DNA of 64,000 bases, taken from positions 372,001-436,000 of the forward strand of contig JACKFA010000003.1 in NCBI GenBank assembly GCA_020632715.1, written 5' to 3'. Under the pieces are notes generated by a model. The model did not search any database and was not told the DNA's origin. It saw only the letters and a list, made by a program, of their open reading frames with translations. The stretch is from Deltaproteobacteria bacterium. Lineage in GTDB: Bacteria; Myxococcota_A; UBA9042; PHBI01. The position numbers and the translations under genes are program-made. This document shows positions 9,609 to 18,016 of the stretch, in pieces (positions within the stretch are counted from its first letter, which is position 1; every line of letters begins with the position of its first letter).

Positions 9609-10601
9609 TCAGAACGACGTCTCGCCGCGGAGCAGCAGGGTGAGGTGCGCGGCGGGGCCGATGTCGCCGCTCGTGGGCGCCACGACCTGGCCGACCAGGT
9701 CGAGGCGGAAGGCGAGCTGCGGCGCGACGACGTAGCGCCCGCCGACGACGCCGTGCGCGGCGAAGCCGACCGCGGTCGAGACGTTCCCGAGCCCGAAACC
9801 GCCGGCGCCGATGCCACCCGCGACGACGACCTCGACGTCGGAGGCGACGGGGAGGTCGAGCATGACGCCGACGGCGCCGCTGACGTGGGTGATGCCGCCG
9901 GGGAGGCCAGGCTCGACGGCGAGGGAGCCGTCGATCGGGAGGAGCGAGATCACGACCTCGCCCCAGAGGTCGAGCAGCTCGGTGAGCGCGTAGCCGACGT
10001 CCAGGGACGCGGCGATCCCGGGCTTGTAGCGGTCGCTCGCGGCGCCGGTCGGGATCGCGACGCCCGCGCCGAGGCTCAGGCGGAAGTCGCGCGCGTGCTT
10101 CTTCTCCGTCGCCCGGAGGAGGTCGTCCGGGGCGTAGAGGAGCGGCTCGCCGACGAGCGCGCTCGCGGGCGGCCCGGGCGGGGGCGGCAGGGCGCCCTTG
10201 TCGAGCGCCGCCGGGAGCGCCCGCTCGAGGAGCGCTCTGCGCGCGGCGGCGAAGGCGGCGGTCACGCGCGGATCCTCGTCGGGGGCGACGCGGTAGCCCG
10301 GCCACAGCGCGAGGAGCGCGGCGTAGTCGTCCTGAGCGCCAGGCGCGTCGTCGGAGAGCGCGCGCGCCTTGGCGCGGAGGGCGAGGGCCTCGCGCCGGAG
10401 CGCGGGCCCGGGGGCGAGGTCGAGGGCGCGGGAGGCCTCGCGCTCGGCGCACGTCGCGTCGCCGCGGCGGAGGCAGGCGGCGGCCTTGTCCACGGCGTCG
10501 ATGGGCGTGGGGGTGGCCGCGGTAGCGCGCGGCGCCGCGAGGGCGGCGGCGAGCGCGAGCGTCGCGGCGAGGGCGCGCGCGGGGCGGGGCGAGGGCGTCA
10601 C
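9609..10601 (-). CDS. TPR-like protein with predicted outer-membrane beta-barrel
   Basis: 330 aa from a GTG overlapping the preceding stop as GTGA. A cleavable signal peptide (about 1-28, ending in AAPRATA) precedes a short helical repeat region (35-130) with TPR-like Ala/Leu spacing. The second half (about 170-330) alternates Gly-rich and hydrophobic strands (LSLGAGVAIPTG, GVVGGRYVVAP) and ends in Phe, which fits an outer-membrane beta-barrel. It is third in a tightly overlapping operon with two secreted proteins. Function unknown; the barrel is inference from residue pattern. Confidence 0.78.
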   Translation of the reverse strand: MTPSPRPARALAATLALAAALAAPRATAATPTPIDAVDKAAACLRRGDATCAEREASRALDLAPGPALRREALALRAKARALSDDAPGAQDDYAALLALWPGYRVAPDEDPRVTAAFAAARRALLERALPAALDKGALPPPPGPPASALVGEPLLYAPDDLLRATEKKHARDFRLSLGAGVAIPTGAASDRYKPGIAASLDVGYALTELLDLWGEVVISLLPIDGSLAVEPGLPGGITHVSGAVGVMLDLPVASDVEVVVAGGIGAGGFGLGNVSTAVGFAAHGVVGGRYVVAPQLAFRLDLVGQVVAPTSGDIGPAAHLTLLLRGETSF

Positions 10602-11023
10602 GGGGCCGGGATCTCCCCGATGAGCGTGAAGCGGCGGTTGTCCGCGCGGCTCTCGACGACCGCGGTGATGGTGACGGGGTAGGCGATGACGGGACCGGCC
10701 TCGACGGCGACGCAGAGGCGGAGCGCCGGCGTGGTCGCGAGCGCGTCGGGGCAGGCGCCCAGGGCCCAGCTCGCGACGGCGGTGCCGGTGCCGGCCACGG
10801 TCTGCGGGGGGCCGACGAAGGTCAGCGGCCGCGCGACGTCGGCCGGGACGTCGACGGCGAGCTGAACGCGCCCCGTGGCCGACGGGAAGAGCGCCGACGC
10901 CTCGACGGTCAGGGAGGCGACCTCGCGGATCGGGAGCGGGATGTCGGTGTAGCCGCCGCAGGCGATCGCCGACCCGGCGAAGGCGAGCGCGAGGAGGAGC
11001 CGGCGGGTGGCGCGGCGGCTCAT
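10598..11023 (-). CDS. small lipoprotein of unknown function
   Basis: 141 aa. The signal peptide MSRRATRRLLLALAFAGSAIAC has its lipobox Cys at 22. The mature part is short, beta-rich and Val/Ala-rich, with two further Cys (a possible disulfide). ATG 11023 overlaps the upstream stop as ATGA, and its own stop overlaps the next GTG, so it is the middle gene of a coupled trio. No family is recognised. Confidence 0.78.
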   Translation of the reverse strand: MSRRATRRLLLALAFAGSAIACGGYTDIPLPIREVASLTVEASALFPSATGRVQLAVDVPADVARPLTFVGPPQTVAGTGTAVASWALGACPDALATTPALRLCVAVEAGPVIAYPVTITAVVESRADNRRFTLIGEIPAP

Positions 11024-12687
11024 GGGGCGCACCAGCCGCTGCTCGCGGGCGCGCCGGCCGCGTGGGCGGCGCACGCGGTGACGTCGAGCGGCGTCCCGTC
11101 GGGCGCGCACGCGGGGGCGGTCGCGGCGTTGCTCGCGCACACCGCCGTGTCGCTTGTTGCGCCGCACAATGACGGGCACCCGTCTGCGTCGATCATCGTT
11201 GTTTCTGGCGCCTCGCACGCGCTTGCTGCGCTGCAACATGCGCCGAGCTTGGCGACGGTGGTCCCCGCGCAGCGGGCGAGGCACGTGTTGTCGTAGGTCG
11301 CCCCGTCGGCGCCGCAGACGGGGGCGACGACGACGCTGCAGTCGCAGCTCTCGGCGGGGACGACGTCCGCGAGGCAGCGCCCCGCGAGGAACATCCCGGG
11401 CGCGCCGCAGTGGCTCCCGGCGGGGCAGGGGGTGTCGGTGGCGCAGGCGACGCCGCAGGGGCCCCAGTCGCCGTCGGTCGCGCCGAGGTGGACGGCGAGG
11501 CACGGGGAGCCGACGGTCGTCGGCGCGTCGTGCCCGGGGAGGGTGACGCAGACCGGCGCGCCGCTCGCCGGGCAGGCGCTCGACGGGGTCGCCGCGCACT
11601 CGCAGGTGAGGCACGCGTCGCCGCCGAGGCGCAGCCCCCAGGGGCAGTCGAGAGAGCACCCGGCGGGGGCCGCGCGGCAGTCGTCGAGGCACGCCGCGGC
11701 GTAGAGGATGCGGGCGCCGGCGCAGCGCGCGAGGCAGCGGTTCGCGTAGGTCACGCCGTCGGAGCCGCAGACCGGCGCGAGGTCCTCGGGGCATGCGGCG
11801 CAGGAGGCCGCGTCGGCGGCGAAGTCGGGGCGACAGTCGCAGCTCGGGCAGCCGTCGGCGAGGACGGCGCGGAGGCCGGCGCAGGGGGAGGCGCAGCTCG
11901 CGAGCGCTGGGCAAGCGATCTCACAGCTCCCGTCGCGGAGCGCCGGGACGCCGGCGCAGCGCGCGGCGCAGGCGCTTGGCCAGGTGCGGCCGTCGGCGCC
12001 ACAGACGGGGGCGTCGCCAGCGTCCGCGCAGGTGCAGGCCGGGAGGACGCAGCTCCCCGCGGGGCCTGCGGCGCGGTCGGGCCCGCACAGGGCGCCCGGC
12101 TCGCAGGTGCAGGTGAGGCAGCCGTCGGCGTCGCGGGCGAGCTCGCCGTCGCAGCGGGCGTCGGGGCAGCCCTGCGCGGCGAGCGTCGGGCAGGCGGCGG
12201 GGGCGTCGCAGCCGGCGGCGCAGCGGGTCGCGAGGGTGTAGTCGCCGGGCGTCTCGCCCGGGAGGTCTCCGGCGACGATCAGGTACTCGCCGGCGACGTC
12301 GGCGGTGAGGGTCGCGACGAGCGCGAGGTCGCCCTCGGTGGCGACGTGGAGGCTCCCGCAGTGCGGGAAGCCGCCGAAGCCGTCGCGCGGGCCGTAGGTG
12401 TAGAGGAGGGGGCGGCCGGCGCCGACGCGGAAGGTGAGCTCGACCTCCTGCCCGGCGGCGAGAGCCACGGGGTGGGCAGCGAGCTCGCCGCGCTCGAGGT
12501 GGCCGCTCGCGCTGTCGTCGGTGGTGACGGCGCGGCCGCTCGCGAGCCCCGCCGTCGCGCCGGGGGCGAGGAGCGGGCACGCGAGGGTGTCGAGGCCATC
12601 ACCCGCGCAGCCCGCGAGCGAGAGCCCGACGCCGAGCACCCACGCGAGCGCGAGCCGGGTCGGGGGGGCGAGGGTCGCGAGCGCCAT
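11020..12687 (-). CDS. Kazal/antistasin-like multidomain lipoprotein
   Basis: 555 aa. The signal peptide has its lipobox Cys at C27 (SLAGC). After a beta-rich domain (about 45-157) the protein is built of small disulfide-rich modules. Three Kazal-like units have the signature PVCG(A/S)DG-x-T-(Y/W)-x2-xC-x3-CAG (about 218-255, 296-333 and 448-484). Three antistasin-like segments of the C-x-DGC(L/P)xC-x-C type lie at about 166-195, 260-285 and 337-365. In eukaryotes these folds are serine protease inhibitors; in bacteria a role in protecting the cell from its own or a prey's proteases is inference. First gene of an overlapping trio. Near its 3' end (11150-11240) codon use shifts to AT-ending codons. 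Confidence 0.86.
   Translation of the reverse strand: MALATLAPPTRLALAWVLGVGLSLAGCAGDGLDTLACPLLAPGATAGLASGRAVTTDDSASGHLERGELAAHPVALAAGQEVELTFRVGAGRPLLYTYGPRDGFGGFPHCGSLHVATEGDLALVATLTADVAGEYLIVAGDLPGETPGDYTLATRCAAGCDAPAACPTLAAQGCPDARCDGELARDADGCLTCTCEPGALCGPDRAAGPAGSCVLPACTCADAGDAPVCGADGRTWPSACAARCAGVPALRDGSCEIACPALASCASPCAGLRAVLADGCPSCDCRPDFAADAASCAACPEDLAPVCGSDGVTYANRCLARCAGARILYAAACLDDCRAAPAGCSLDCPWGLRLGGDACLTCECAATPSSACPASGAPVCVTLPGHDAPTTVGSPCLAVHLGATDGDWGPCGVACATDTPCPAGSHCGAPGMFLAGRCLADVVPAESCDCSVVVAPVCGADGATYDNTCLARCAGTTVAKLGACCSAASACEAPETTMIDADGCPSLCGATSDTAVCASNAATAPACAPDGTPLDVTACAAHAAGAPASSGWCAP
11154..11240. repeat. low-GC codon island with diverged TGTTGCAGTGCAACA-type copies
   Basis: Inside the Kazal gene, 11155-11170 (TTGTTGCGCCGCACAA) and the reverse complement of 11226-11240 (ATGTTGCAGCGCAGC) are diverged copies of a palindrome seen elsewhere in the window. 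Between them the gene uses codons rare in its neighbours (GCA, GAA, ACA, CCA, TCA, TTG). Confidence 0.4.
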
Positions 12688-12752
12688 GAGGGTCGCTATA
12701 CGGGGCCCCTCGCTCCTTGTAAAGGAGCCTCCTTCCTGAGACGGTGATCGCC
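12688..12752. promoter_or_regulatory. divergent promoter region with inverted repeat
   Basis: Only about 60 bp separate the Kazal lipoprotein start from the gamma-glutamyltransferase start. It contains a perfect inverted repeat GCTCCTT-GTA-AAGGAGC at 12712-12728 and an AT-rich CTATA at 12696-12700. The repeat could be an operator controlling both genes; no assignment to a regulator is possible. Confidence 0.4.
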
Positions 12753-14474
12753 ATGACGCGTCGCTCCCTCCTCGCTCTCGTCCTCATCGTCGCGGGCGGC
12801 GTCCTGCCCCGCCCGACCGCGACCGCGCGCGCCGCGCAGCCCGAGCCCGTCCGCGGCGACCGCTGGGTGGTCGCGACCCCTCATCCGCTCGCGACGGCCG
12901 CGGGCGAGGCCGTGCTCGCGGCCGGCGGCAACGCGGTCGACGCGGCGACGGCGATGAGCTTCGCGGTGGCGGTCTGCGAGCCCTGGGCCTCCGGGCTCGG
13001 CGGCGGGGCGTTCATGGTGGTGCACCAGGAGGGCGTCACGACCACGTGGGACATGCGCGAGATGGCGCCAGCCGCCGCGTCGCGCGACATGTTCGTGACC
13101 GACGGCAAGGTCGAGAAGGGCGCGAGCACCGACTCCGGGCGGGCGTCCGGGATCCCGGGGCTCGTGCGGGGGCTCGTGAAGGTGCACGCGCGCTACGGGA
13201 AGCTCCCGCTCGCCGTGGTGATGCAGCCGGCGATCGCCTACGCGCGCGACGGGATCGCGGTGTCGCCGCGGCTCGAGCTCACGAGCGCGGCGGTGGCGGG
13301 CCGCATGAACGACGCGGCGCGCGCGATCTTCCTGAACGCGGAAGGGAAGCCGTGGCGGCGCGGGGAGGTGCTGCGTCAGGCGGACCTCGCGCGGACGCTC
13401 GAGCGGATAGCAGCGACCGACGGCGAGGACTTCTACACCGGCGAGACGGCGCAGGAGCTCGTGCGCGCGGTGCGGGCGGAGGGCGGCCTCTGGACCATGG
13501 CGGACCTCGCGGGCTACGAGGTGCGCGAGCGCCCGCCGGTGGTCGGGAGCTATCGGGGCTACGCCGTCCACAGCATGGGCCCGCCGAGCTCGGGTGGGCT
13601 CCTGCTCGTGCAGATGCTGCGCGTCCTCGAGCCGTCGGATCTGCCGGCGCTCGGCTTCGGGAGCGCCGCCTACGTGCACCTCCTCGCCGAGACCATGAAG
13701 CGCGCGTTCGCGATGCGCGCGACGGCGCTCGGCGACCCCGACTTCGCGCCGGTCGACGCGGCGCGGTTCATCGGCGACGCGACGGTGGCGCGGCTCCGGA
13801 AGGAGGTGGCGGCGGCGAAGAAGGCGACGCCTGCGTCGAAGCTCGGGCAGGTCACGGTGAAGCCGTCGGAGTCGACGCACACGAGCCACCTCTCGGTGTT
13901 GCTCGCGAACGGCGACGCGGTCTCGATGACGCAGACGATCAACCTGTGGTTCGGGAGCGGGCGGGTCGCGGGGGCGACCGGGGTCGTCCTGAACAACGAG
14001 ATGGACGACTTCTCGGCGATGCCGGGGGCGCCGAACGCGTTCGGGCTCGTCGGAGACGAGGGGAACGCGATCGCGCCGAAGAAGCGGCCGCTGTCGAGCA
14101 TGACGCCGACCATCCTCGTGAAGGGGGACGCGGCGGTCGGGACGTTCGGGAGCCCGGGCGGCTCGTTCATCATCACGACGACGCTCCAGGAGATCCTGAA
14201 CGTCGTGGACTTCGGGATGGACGCGAGCGAGGCGGTCGGCGCGCCGCGGGTCCACCACCAGTGGTACCCGGACGTGCTCATGCTCGAGCCGCGCGGGCTC
14301 TCGCCGGACACGCGCGCGCTCCTGACCGCGCGGGGCCACACGCTCGCCGGGACGGCGGGGGCGCTGGTCGAGCCGCGCACGATGGGGAACGGGATGGTGC
14401 TCTGGCGCGACGCGAGCGGGCAGCTCACGGGCGCGGCCGATCCGCGCGGCGAGGGCTCTGCCGCCGCGTTCTGA
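12753..14474 (+). CDS. ggt: gamma-glutamyltransferase (periplasmic)
   Basis: 573 aa from ATG 12753; a GTG three codons upstream is possible. It cleaves gamma-glutamyl bonds, as in glutathione, in the periplasm. A signal peptide (MTRRSLLALVLIVAGGVLP...) is followed by the conserved ATPHPLAT, GGNAVDAA and GLGGGAFM blocks. The autoprocessing nucleophile is the Thr in STHTSHLSV (Thr377 from this start), and a GxPGG-like block (GSPGGSF) lies in the small subunit. Length is normal for the family. Separately transcribed, divergent from the Kazal operon. Confidence 0.95.
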   Translation: MTRRSLLALVLIVAGGVLPRPTATARAAQPEPVRGDRWVVATPHPLATAAGEAVLAAGGNAVDAATAMSFAVAVCEPWASGLGGGAFMVVHQEGVTTTWDMREMAPAAASRDMFVTDGKVEKGASTDSGRASGIPGLVRGLVKVHARYGKLPLAVVMQPAIAYARDGIAVSPRLELTSAAVAGRMNDAARAIFLNAEGKPWRRGEVLRQADLARTLERIAATDGEDFYTGETAQELVRAVRAEGGLWTMADLAGYEVRERPPVVGSYRGYAVHSMGPPSSGGLLLVQMLRVLEPSDLPALGFGSAAYVHLLAETMKRAFAMRATALGDPDFAPVDAARFIGDATVARLRKEVAAAKKATPASKLGQVTVKPSESTHTSHLSVLLANGDAVSMTQTINLWFGSGRVAGATGVVLNNEMDDFSAMPGAPNAFGLVGDEGNAIAPKKRPLSSMTPTILVKGDAAVGTFGSPGGSFIITTTLQEILNVVDFGMDASEAVGAPRVHHQWYPDVLMLEPRGLSPDTRALLTARGHTLAGTAGALVEPRTMGNGMVLWRDASGQLTGAADPRGEGSAAAF

Positions 14475-14586
14475 AGGGCGGGCGCGCGAGCCGGAGGGGC
14501 TTGTCACGCGGGGCTTGTGTGCTCACGATAGGCCCGTCCGTAGGCGCCCCGCGCCGCGGGGCCAAGGATCCGGAGGAGTCGAGACG

Positions 14587-15519
14587 ATGGCTGGGAAGGA
14601 TTACTACCAGGTGCTCGGGGTCGCGCGGGACGCGAGCCAGGACGACATCAAGAAGGCCTTCCGCAAGCTCGCGATGAAGTACCACCCGGACCGGAACCCC
14701 GACGACAAGGAGGCGGAGACGAAGTTCAAGGAGGTCAACGAGGCCTACGCGGTCCTCTCCGACCCCGACAAGCGTAAGCAGTACGACATGTTCGGGGCGG
14801 AGGGCTTCGGACAGCGCTACTCGCGCGAGGACATCTTCCAGAACTTCGACTTCAGCTCGCTCTTCGAGGAGATGGGCCTCGGGGGCGGCGGGGGCGGCGG
14901 CCGGCGCGGGTTCGACTTCAGCTCCCTCTTCGGAGGGGGCGGAGGTGGCGGCGGAGGACGGCGCGGGTTCAACCCGTTCCAGCAGCAGGCGCGGCCGCAG
15001 AAGGGGCGAGACATCGAGACCGAGGTCACGATCACCTTCCACGAGGCGTACCACGGCGGCGAGCGGAGCCTCGAGGTCGCCGGACCCGATGGGGCCGAGA
15101 CGATCGCGGTGCGGATCCCGCGCGGGATCCGCACCGGGCAGACGCTCCGCGTGCGGGAGAAGGGGCAGCCGGGCGCCGGCGGCGGCCCGCGGGGGGATCT
15201 GCTGCTGAAGGTCAACGTGGCGGATCACCCGCGCTTCCGCGTCGTCGGCGACGACGTCGAGACCGACGTGACGGTCGCGCTGACCGACGTCGTGCTCGGC
15301 GGCAGCGTCTCGGTCGACGCGCCCGACGGCGAGCAGCATCAGGTGAAGGTGCCGGCGGGCACGAACCCCGGGATCCGGGTGCGTTTGAAGGGCATGGGGA
15401 TGCCGAAGCGCGACGGCTCGTTCGGCGATCTGTTCGCGCGCATCGGGGTGAGCGTGCCGAGGCAGCTCTCCGACGCGCAACGCGCCCACTTCGAGGCGCT
15501 GCGCGAGTCCGGGGTCTGA
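14587..15519 (+). CDS. DnaJ-family co-chaperone without zinc finger (CbpA-like)
   Basis: 310 aa. Stimulates Hsp70 ATPase activity. The J-domain occupies residues 1-70 with HPD at 33-35. A Gly/Phe-rich stretch with two poly-Gly runs and duplicated FDFSSLF motifs (about 90-135) follows, then the two beta-sandwich substrate-binding domains. The CxxCxGxG zinc repeats of DnaJ type A are absent, so it is a type B protein. ATG 14587 is chosen because GGAGG lies 11-15 bases upstream and the J-domain starts immediately. Convergent with the peroxiredoxin. Confidence 0.94.
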   Translation: MAGKDYYQVLGVARDASQDDIKKAFRKLAMKYHPDRNPDDKEAETKFKEVNEAYAVLSDPDKRKQYDMFGAEGFGQRYSREDIFQNFDFSSLFEEMGLGGGGGGGRRGFDFSSLFGGGGGGGGGRRGFNPFQQQARPQKGRDIETEVTITFHEAYHGGERSLEVAGPDGAETIAVRIPRGIRTGQTLRVREKGQPGAGGGPRGDLLLKVNVADHPRFRVVGDDVETDVTVALTDVVLGGSVSVDAPDGEQHQVKVPAGTNPGIRVRLKGMGMPKRDGSFGDLFARIGVSVPRQLSDAQRAHFEALRESGV

Positions 15520-15553
15520 GCGCGTGACGGCCGAGACGGCGACGGCCGCCGGC

Positions 15554-15570
15554 GCCCCGGATGACGGGGC
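15554..15570. terminator. bidirectional stem-loop between dnaJ-like and peroxiredoxin genes
   Basis: A GCCCCG-GATGA-CGGGGC hairpin lies in the 90-bp gap between two convergent stop codons. It is flanked by direct copies of GACGGCCGCCGG (15541 and 15574). Confidence 0.5.
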
Positions 15571-15609
15571 GGCGACGGCCGCCGGGCGAGCTCCTGGACG
15601 CGTCCCGGA

Positions 15610-16263
15610 TCAGGAGGGCGCGTTGGTCTTCGAGAAGTACCAGTCCGTGACCTCGTAGTCGGACTTCACGCGCTCGTCGGCGGCCTTGGCGGTCGCGGGC
15701 GGCGGGACGATGCACTTGTCGCCGGGCTGCCACCCCTCGGGGGTCGCGAGGCCGTGCTGGGTGTTGAGCTGGAGCGCCTGGACGAGGCGCTTGATCTCGC
15801 CGATGACGCGGCCGGTCGTGAGCGGGTAGTACATCATCGCGCGGATGTTCTGCTGCGGGTCGATGACGAAGACGCAGCGCACGGCGGCCGTCGCGCTCGC
15901 GCCGGGGTGGACCATCCCGTACTTCGAGGCGACGTCCATCGACAGATCGGCGATGACGGGGAAGGTGACCTTCACGTCGAAGTGCTGCTCGATGCTGCGC
16001 ATCCACGCGATGTGGCTGTACACGCTGTCGATCGAGAGGCCGATGAGCTGGGTGTTCATGGCCTCGAACTCGGGCGCCGCCTTCGCGAAGCCGACGAACT
16101 CGGTCGTGCAGACGGGCGTGAAGTCGGCGGGGTGGGAGAAGAGCACCACCCACTTGCCCTTGTAGTCGGAGAGCTTGATCTCGCCGGCGGTCGACGGGGC
16201 GGTGAACTGCGGGGCGGGCTCGTTCAGGCGGGGGAGGGTCACGGTGCGGGTCTCTTCGGTCAT
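15610..16263 (-). CDS. peroxiredoxin (Prx6/thermophilic-type)
   Basis: 217 aa thiol peroxidase that reduces H2O2 and organic peroxides in the cytoplasm. The peroxidatic site HPADFTPVC has C52. Further Cys are C130 and C184, the latter in the GDKCIVPPP tail typical of the long archaeal/bacterial Prx group. ATG 16263 is preceded by GAGGAG at good spacing, which excludes the longer frame. Stands alone, convergent with the DnaJ-like gene. Confidence 0.94.
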   Translation of the reverse strand: MTEETRTVTLPRLNEPAPQFTAPSTAGEIKLSDYKGKWVVLFSHPADFTPVCTTEFVGFAKAAPEFEAMNTQLIGLSIDSVYSHIAWMRSIEQHFDVKVTFPVIADLSMDVASKYGMVHPGASATAAVRCVFVIDPQQNIRAMMYYPLTTGRVIGEIKRLVQALQLNTQHGLATPEGWQPGDKCIVPPPATAKAADERVKSDYEVTDWYFSKTNAPS

Positions 16264-16408
16264 GGTCTGGCTCCTCGTTGGCTGGTTGGTGCGCGAGAGC
16301 GGAGACCATAGCGCTGTCGTCGCGAGACGCAATCGGGGGTCCGAGTGGTCCTTCGCAGGTGCGAACGCCGTCGCGCTCGGACGTCTGGTTTTGGCCGGGG
16401 CGAGCTTG

Positions 16409-16424
16409 TGTGCACTGCAGCGAG
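16409..16424. repeat. TGCACTGCA motif copy (intergenic)
   Basis: TGCACTGCA at 16411-16419, within TGTGTGCACTGCAGCG. It lies in the 235-bp gap between the peroxiredoxin and HD-protein starts, so unlike other copies it could act in a promoter. Confidence 0.45.
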
Positions 16425-16498
16425 ACGCGGGGGAACAGGCGCCGTGCCTCCGAGACGCCGTTGGTGTAAGCTCTCGCGCTCGCCGCCCGGAGCCCGAG

Positions 16499-17083
16499 AT
16501 GCCCAAGACAGCTCCCCCGATCCTAGGCGCCCGCTACGGCCTCGCGCTCCAGCTCGCGCATCAGATGCACCTGACGCACGTGCGCAAGTCGACCGACGTC
16601 CCGTACGTGAGCCACGTGCTCTCCGTGAGCGCGATCGTGCTCGAGAACGGCGGCGACGAGGACACCGCCGTGGCGGCGCTGCTCCACGACGTGGTGGAGG
16701 ACACGGCGCTCGACCTCGACGCGGTGGGCGCGATGTTCGGCCCGGTCGTGCGCGAGATCGTCGCCGGCTGCTCGGACACCACGGGCGATCCGGGGCACAA
16801 GCCCGACTGGAAGACGCGCAAGCTCGCCCACATCGAGCACGCGCGGCGCGCGGGCGAGAAGACCCGCCTCGTGCTCGGGGCGGACAAGCTCCACAACGCG
16901 CGCGCGACGCTCGCGGATCTCGATGAGCAAGGCGCTGAGACGTGGACCCGCTTCAACGCGGGGGCCGACGAGATCGTCTGGTACTATCGCACCATGTTCG
17001 AGGTGATCGGCGAGAGCCTGCCGACGAAGCTGCGGCGCGACCTCGCCGCGGCCGTGGACGCGCTCTCCGCCTGGGTCTCCTGA
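16499..17083 (+). CDS. HD-domain protein resembling small alarmone hydrolases (SpoT/MESH1-like)
   Basis: 194 aa. The HD-superfamily metal site is complete: H39 (YVSH), H63-D64 (LLHD), E67-D68 (VVEDT) and D129 in ADKLHN. The LLHDVVEDT and ADKLHN blocks are the form found in the hydrolase domain of RelA/SpoT and in stand-alone MESH1-type enzymes, which remove pyrophosphate from (p)ppGpp. No synthetase domain is present. The substrate is inference. It lies 18 bp before the sulfotransferase gene on the same strand. Confidence 0.87.
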   Translation: MPKTAPPILGARYGLALQLAHQMHLTHVRKSTDVPYVSHVLSVSAIVLENGGDEDTAVAALLHDVVEDTALDLDAVGAMFGPVVREIVAGCSDTTGDPGHKPDWKTRKLAHIEHARRAGEKTRLVLGADKLHNARATLADLDEQGAETWTRFNAGADEIVWYYRTMFEVIGESLPTKLRRDLAAAVDALSAWVS

Positions 17084-17101
17084 GCTGAAGCCGAGGTCGA
17101 C

Positions 17102-18016
17102 GTGCCACGAGAACGCGAGACGAAGCCAGGGCGCCCGCACCGTCTGCGCGGCCTGGTCTCGACGTCCAACCTGATCTGGCAGCTCGCGCCGCGCCCACTC
17201 GTCGCGTGGTTGCTCGCGCGCCGCCTGCGTCGGGCCGAGGAGCGCTGGCTCTTCATCGTCGGCGTGAACAACTCCGGGACCACGCTGCTCTGGGAGCTCC
17301 TGCGCGCGCACCCCGCGATCGCCGGCATGGCGAGGGAGGGGCAGTTCGGCACCTGGGCGCTTCCGGAGCCCATGGAGTACGGCGTACCGCGCATCTGGAC
17401 GGAGCGGTCCGCCGTCTTCCGGTGGCGCGAGGACGACGGGGAGGGCGCCGATCCCAAGCGTGTCCGTTTCGACTGGATCTGGCGCATGCGCGGACTCGAC
17501 GGCGCGCGCTACCTCCTCGAGAAGAGCCCACCGAGCTGCCTCCGCGCGCGTTGGCTGCAGCGACACTTCGCGGGGGCCACGTTCATCGTCGTCACGCGGA
17601 GCCCGTACGCCGTCGCGGAGGGGGTGCGCCGACGCCACGGCGTCTCCATCACGCGCGCGGCGGCCCACTGGGCGCGGGCCTACGAGGCGGTGCTCGAGGA
17701 TCTCCCGCACCTCGAGCGGCAGCTCGTGGTGAGCTACGAGGAGCTGGCCGCGCAGCCGGAGGCGACGCTCGCGCGCGTCACGAGCTTCCTCGGGCTCCCG
17801 CCGCTCGCGGGCGAGGTCACCCGCGGGGCGCAGCGAGTCCACAACGCCGACGAGGCGGCGAGCGTCATCCGCGACTTCAACGCGGGCAGCCTCGCGCGGC
17901 TCGCGCCGGACGACGTGACCGCGATCACCGCCCTCACGGGCGAGGTCATGGCGAGGCTCGGCTACGCGCCGGTCGAGCCCGCGCCCGCGTCCAGGAGCGA
18001 TGGTGTCCGCGGCTGA
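17102..18016 (+). CDS. sulfotransferase (PAPS-dependent)
   Basis: 304 aa. The P-loop-like 5'-phosphosulfate motif VNNSGTTLL (about 55-63) and the 3'-phosphate motif VVTRSPYAVAEGV (about 163-175) identify a PAPS-dependent sulfotransferase. The start is GTG at 17102 with GAGG seven bases upstream. It overlaps the next glycosyltransferase by 17 bp and faces a polysaccharide export cluster, so a sulfated surface glycan is a reasonable inference. No PAPS synthesis gene is in the window. Confidence 0.88.
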   Translation: MPRERETKPGRPHRLRGLVSTSNLIWQLAPRPLVAWLLARRLRRAEERWLFIVGVNNSGTTLLWELLRAHPAIAGMAREGQFGTWALPEPMEYGVPRIWTERSAVFRWREDDGEGADPKRVRFDWIWRMRGLDGARYLLEKSPPSCLRARWLQRHFAGATFIVVTRSPYAVAEGVRRRHGVSITRAAAHWARAYEAVLEDLPHLERQLVVSYEELAAQPEATLARVTSFLGLPPLAGEVTRGAQRVHNADEAASVIRDFNAGSLARLAPDDVTAITALTGEVMARLGYAPVEPAPASRSDGVRG

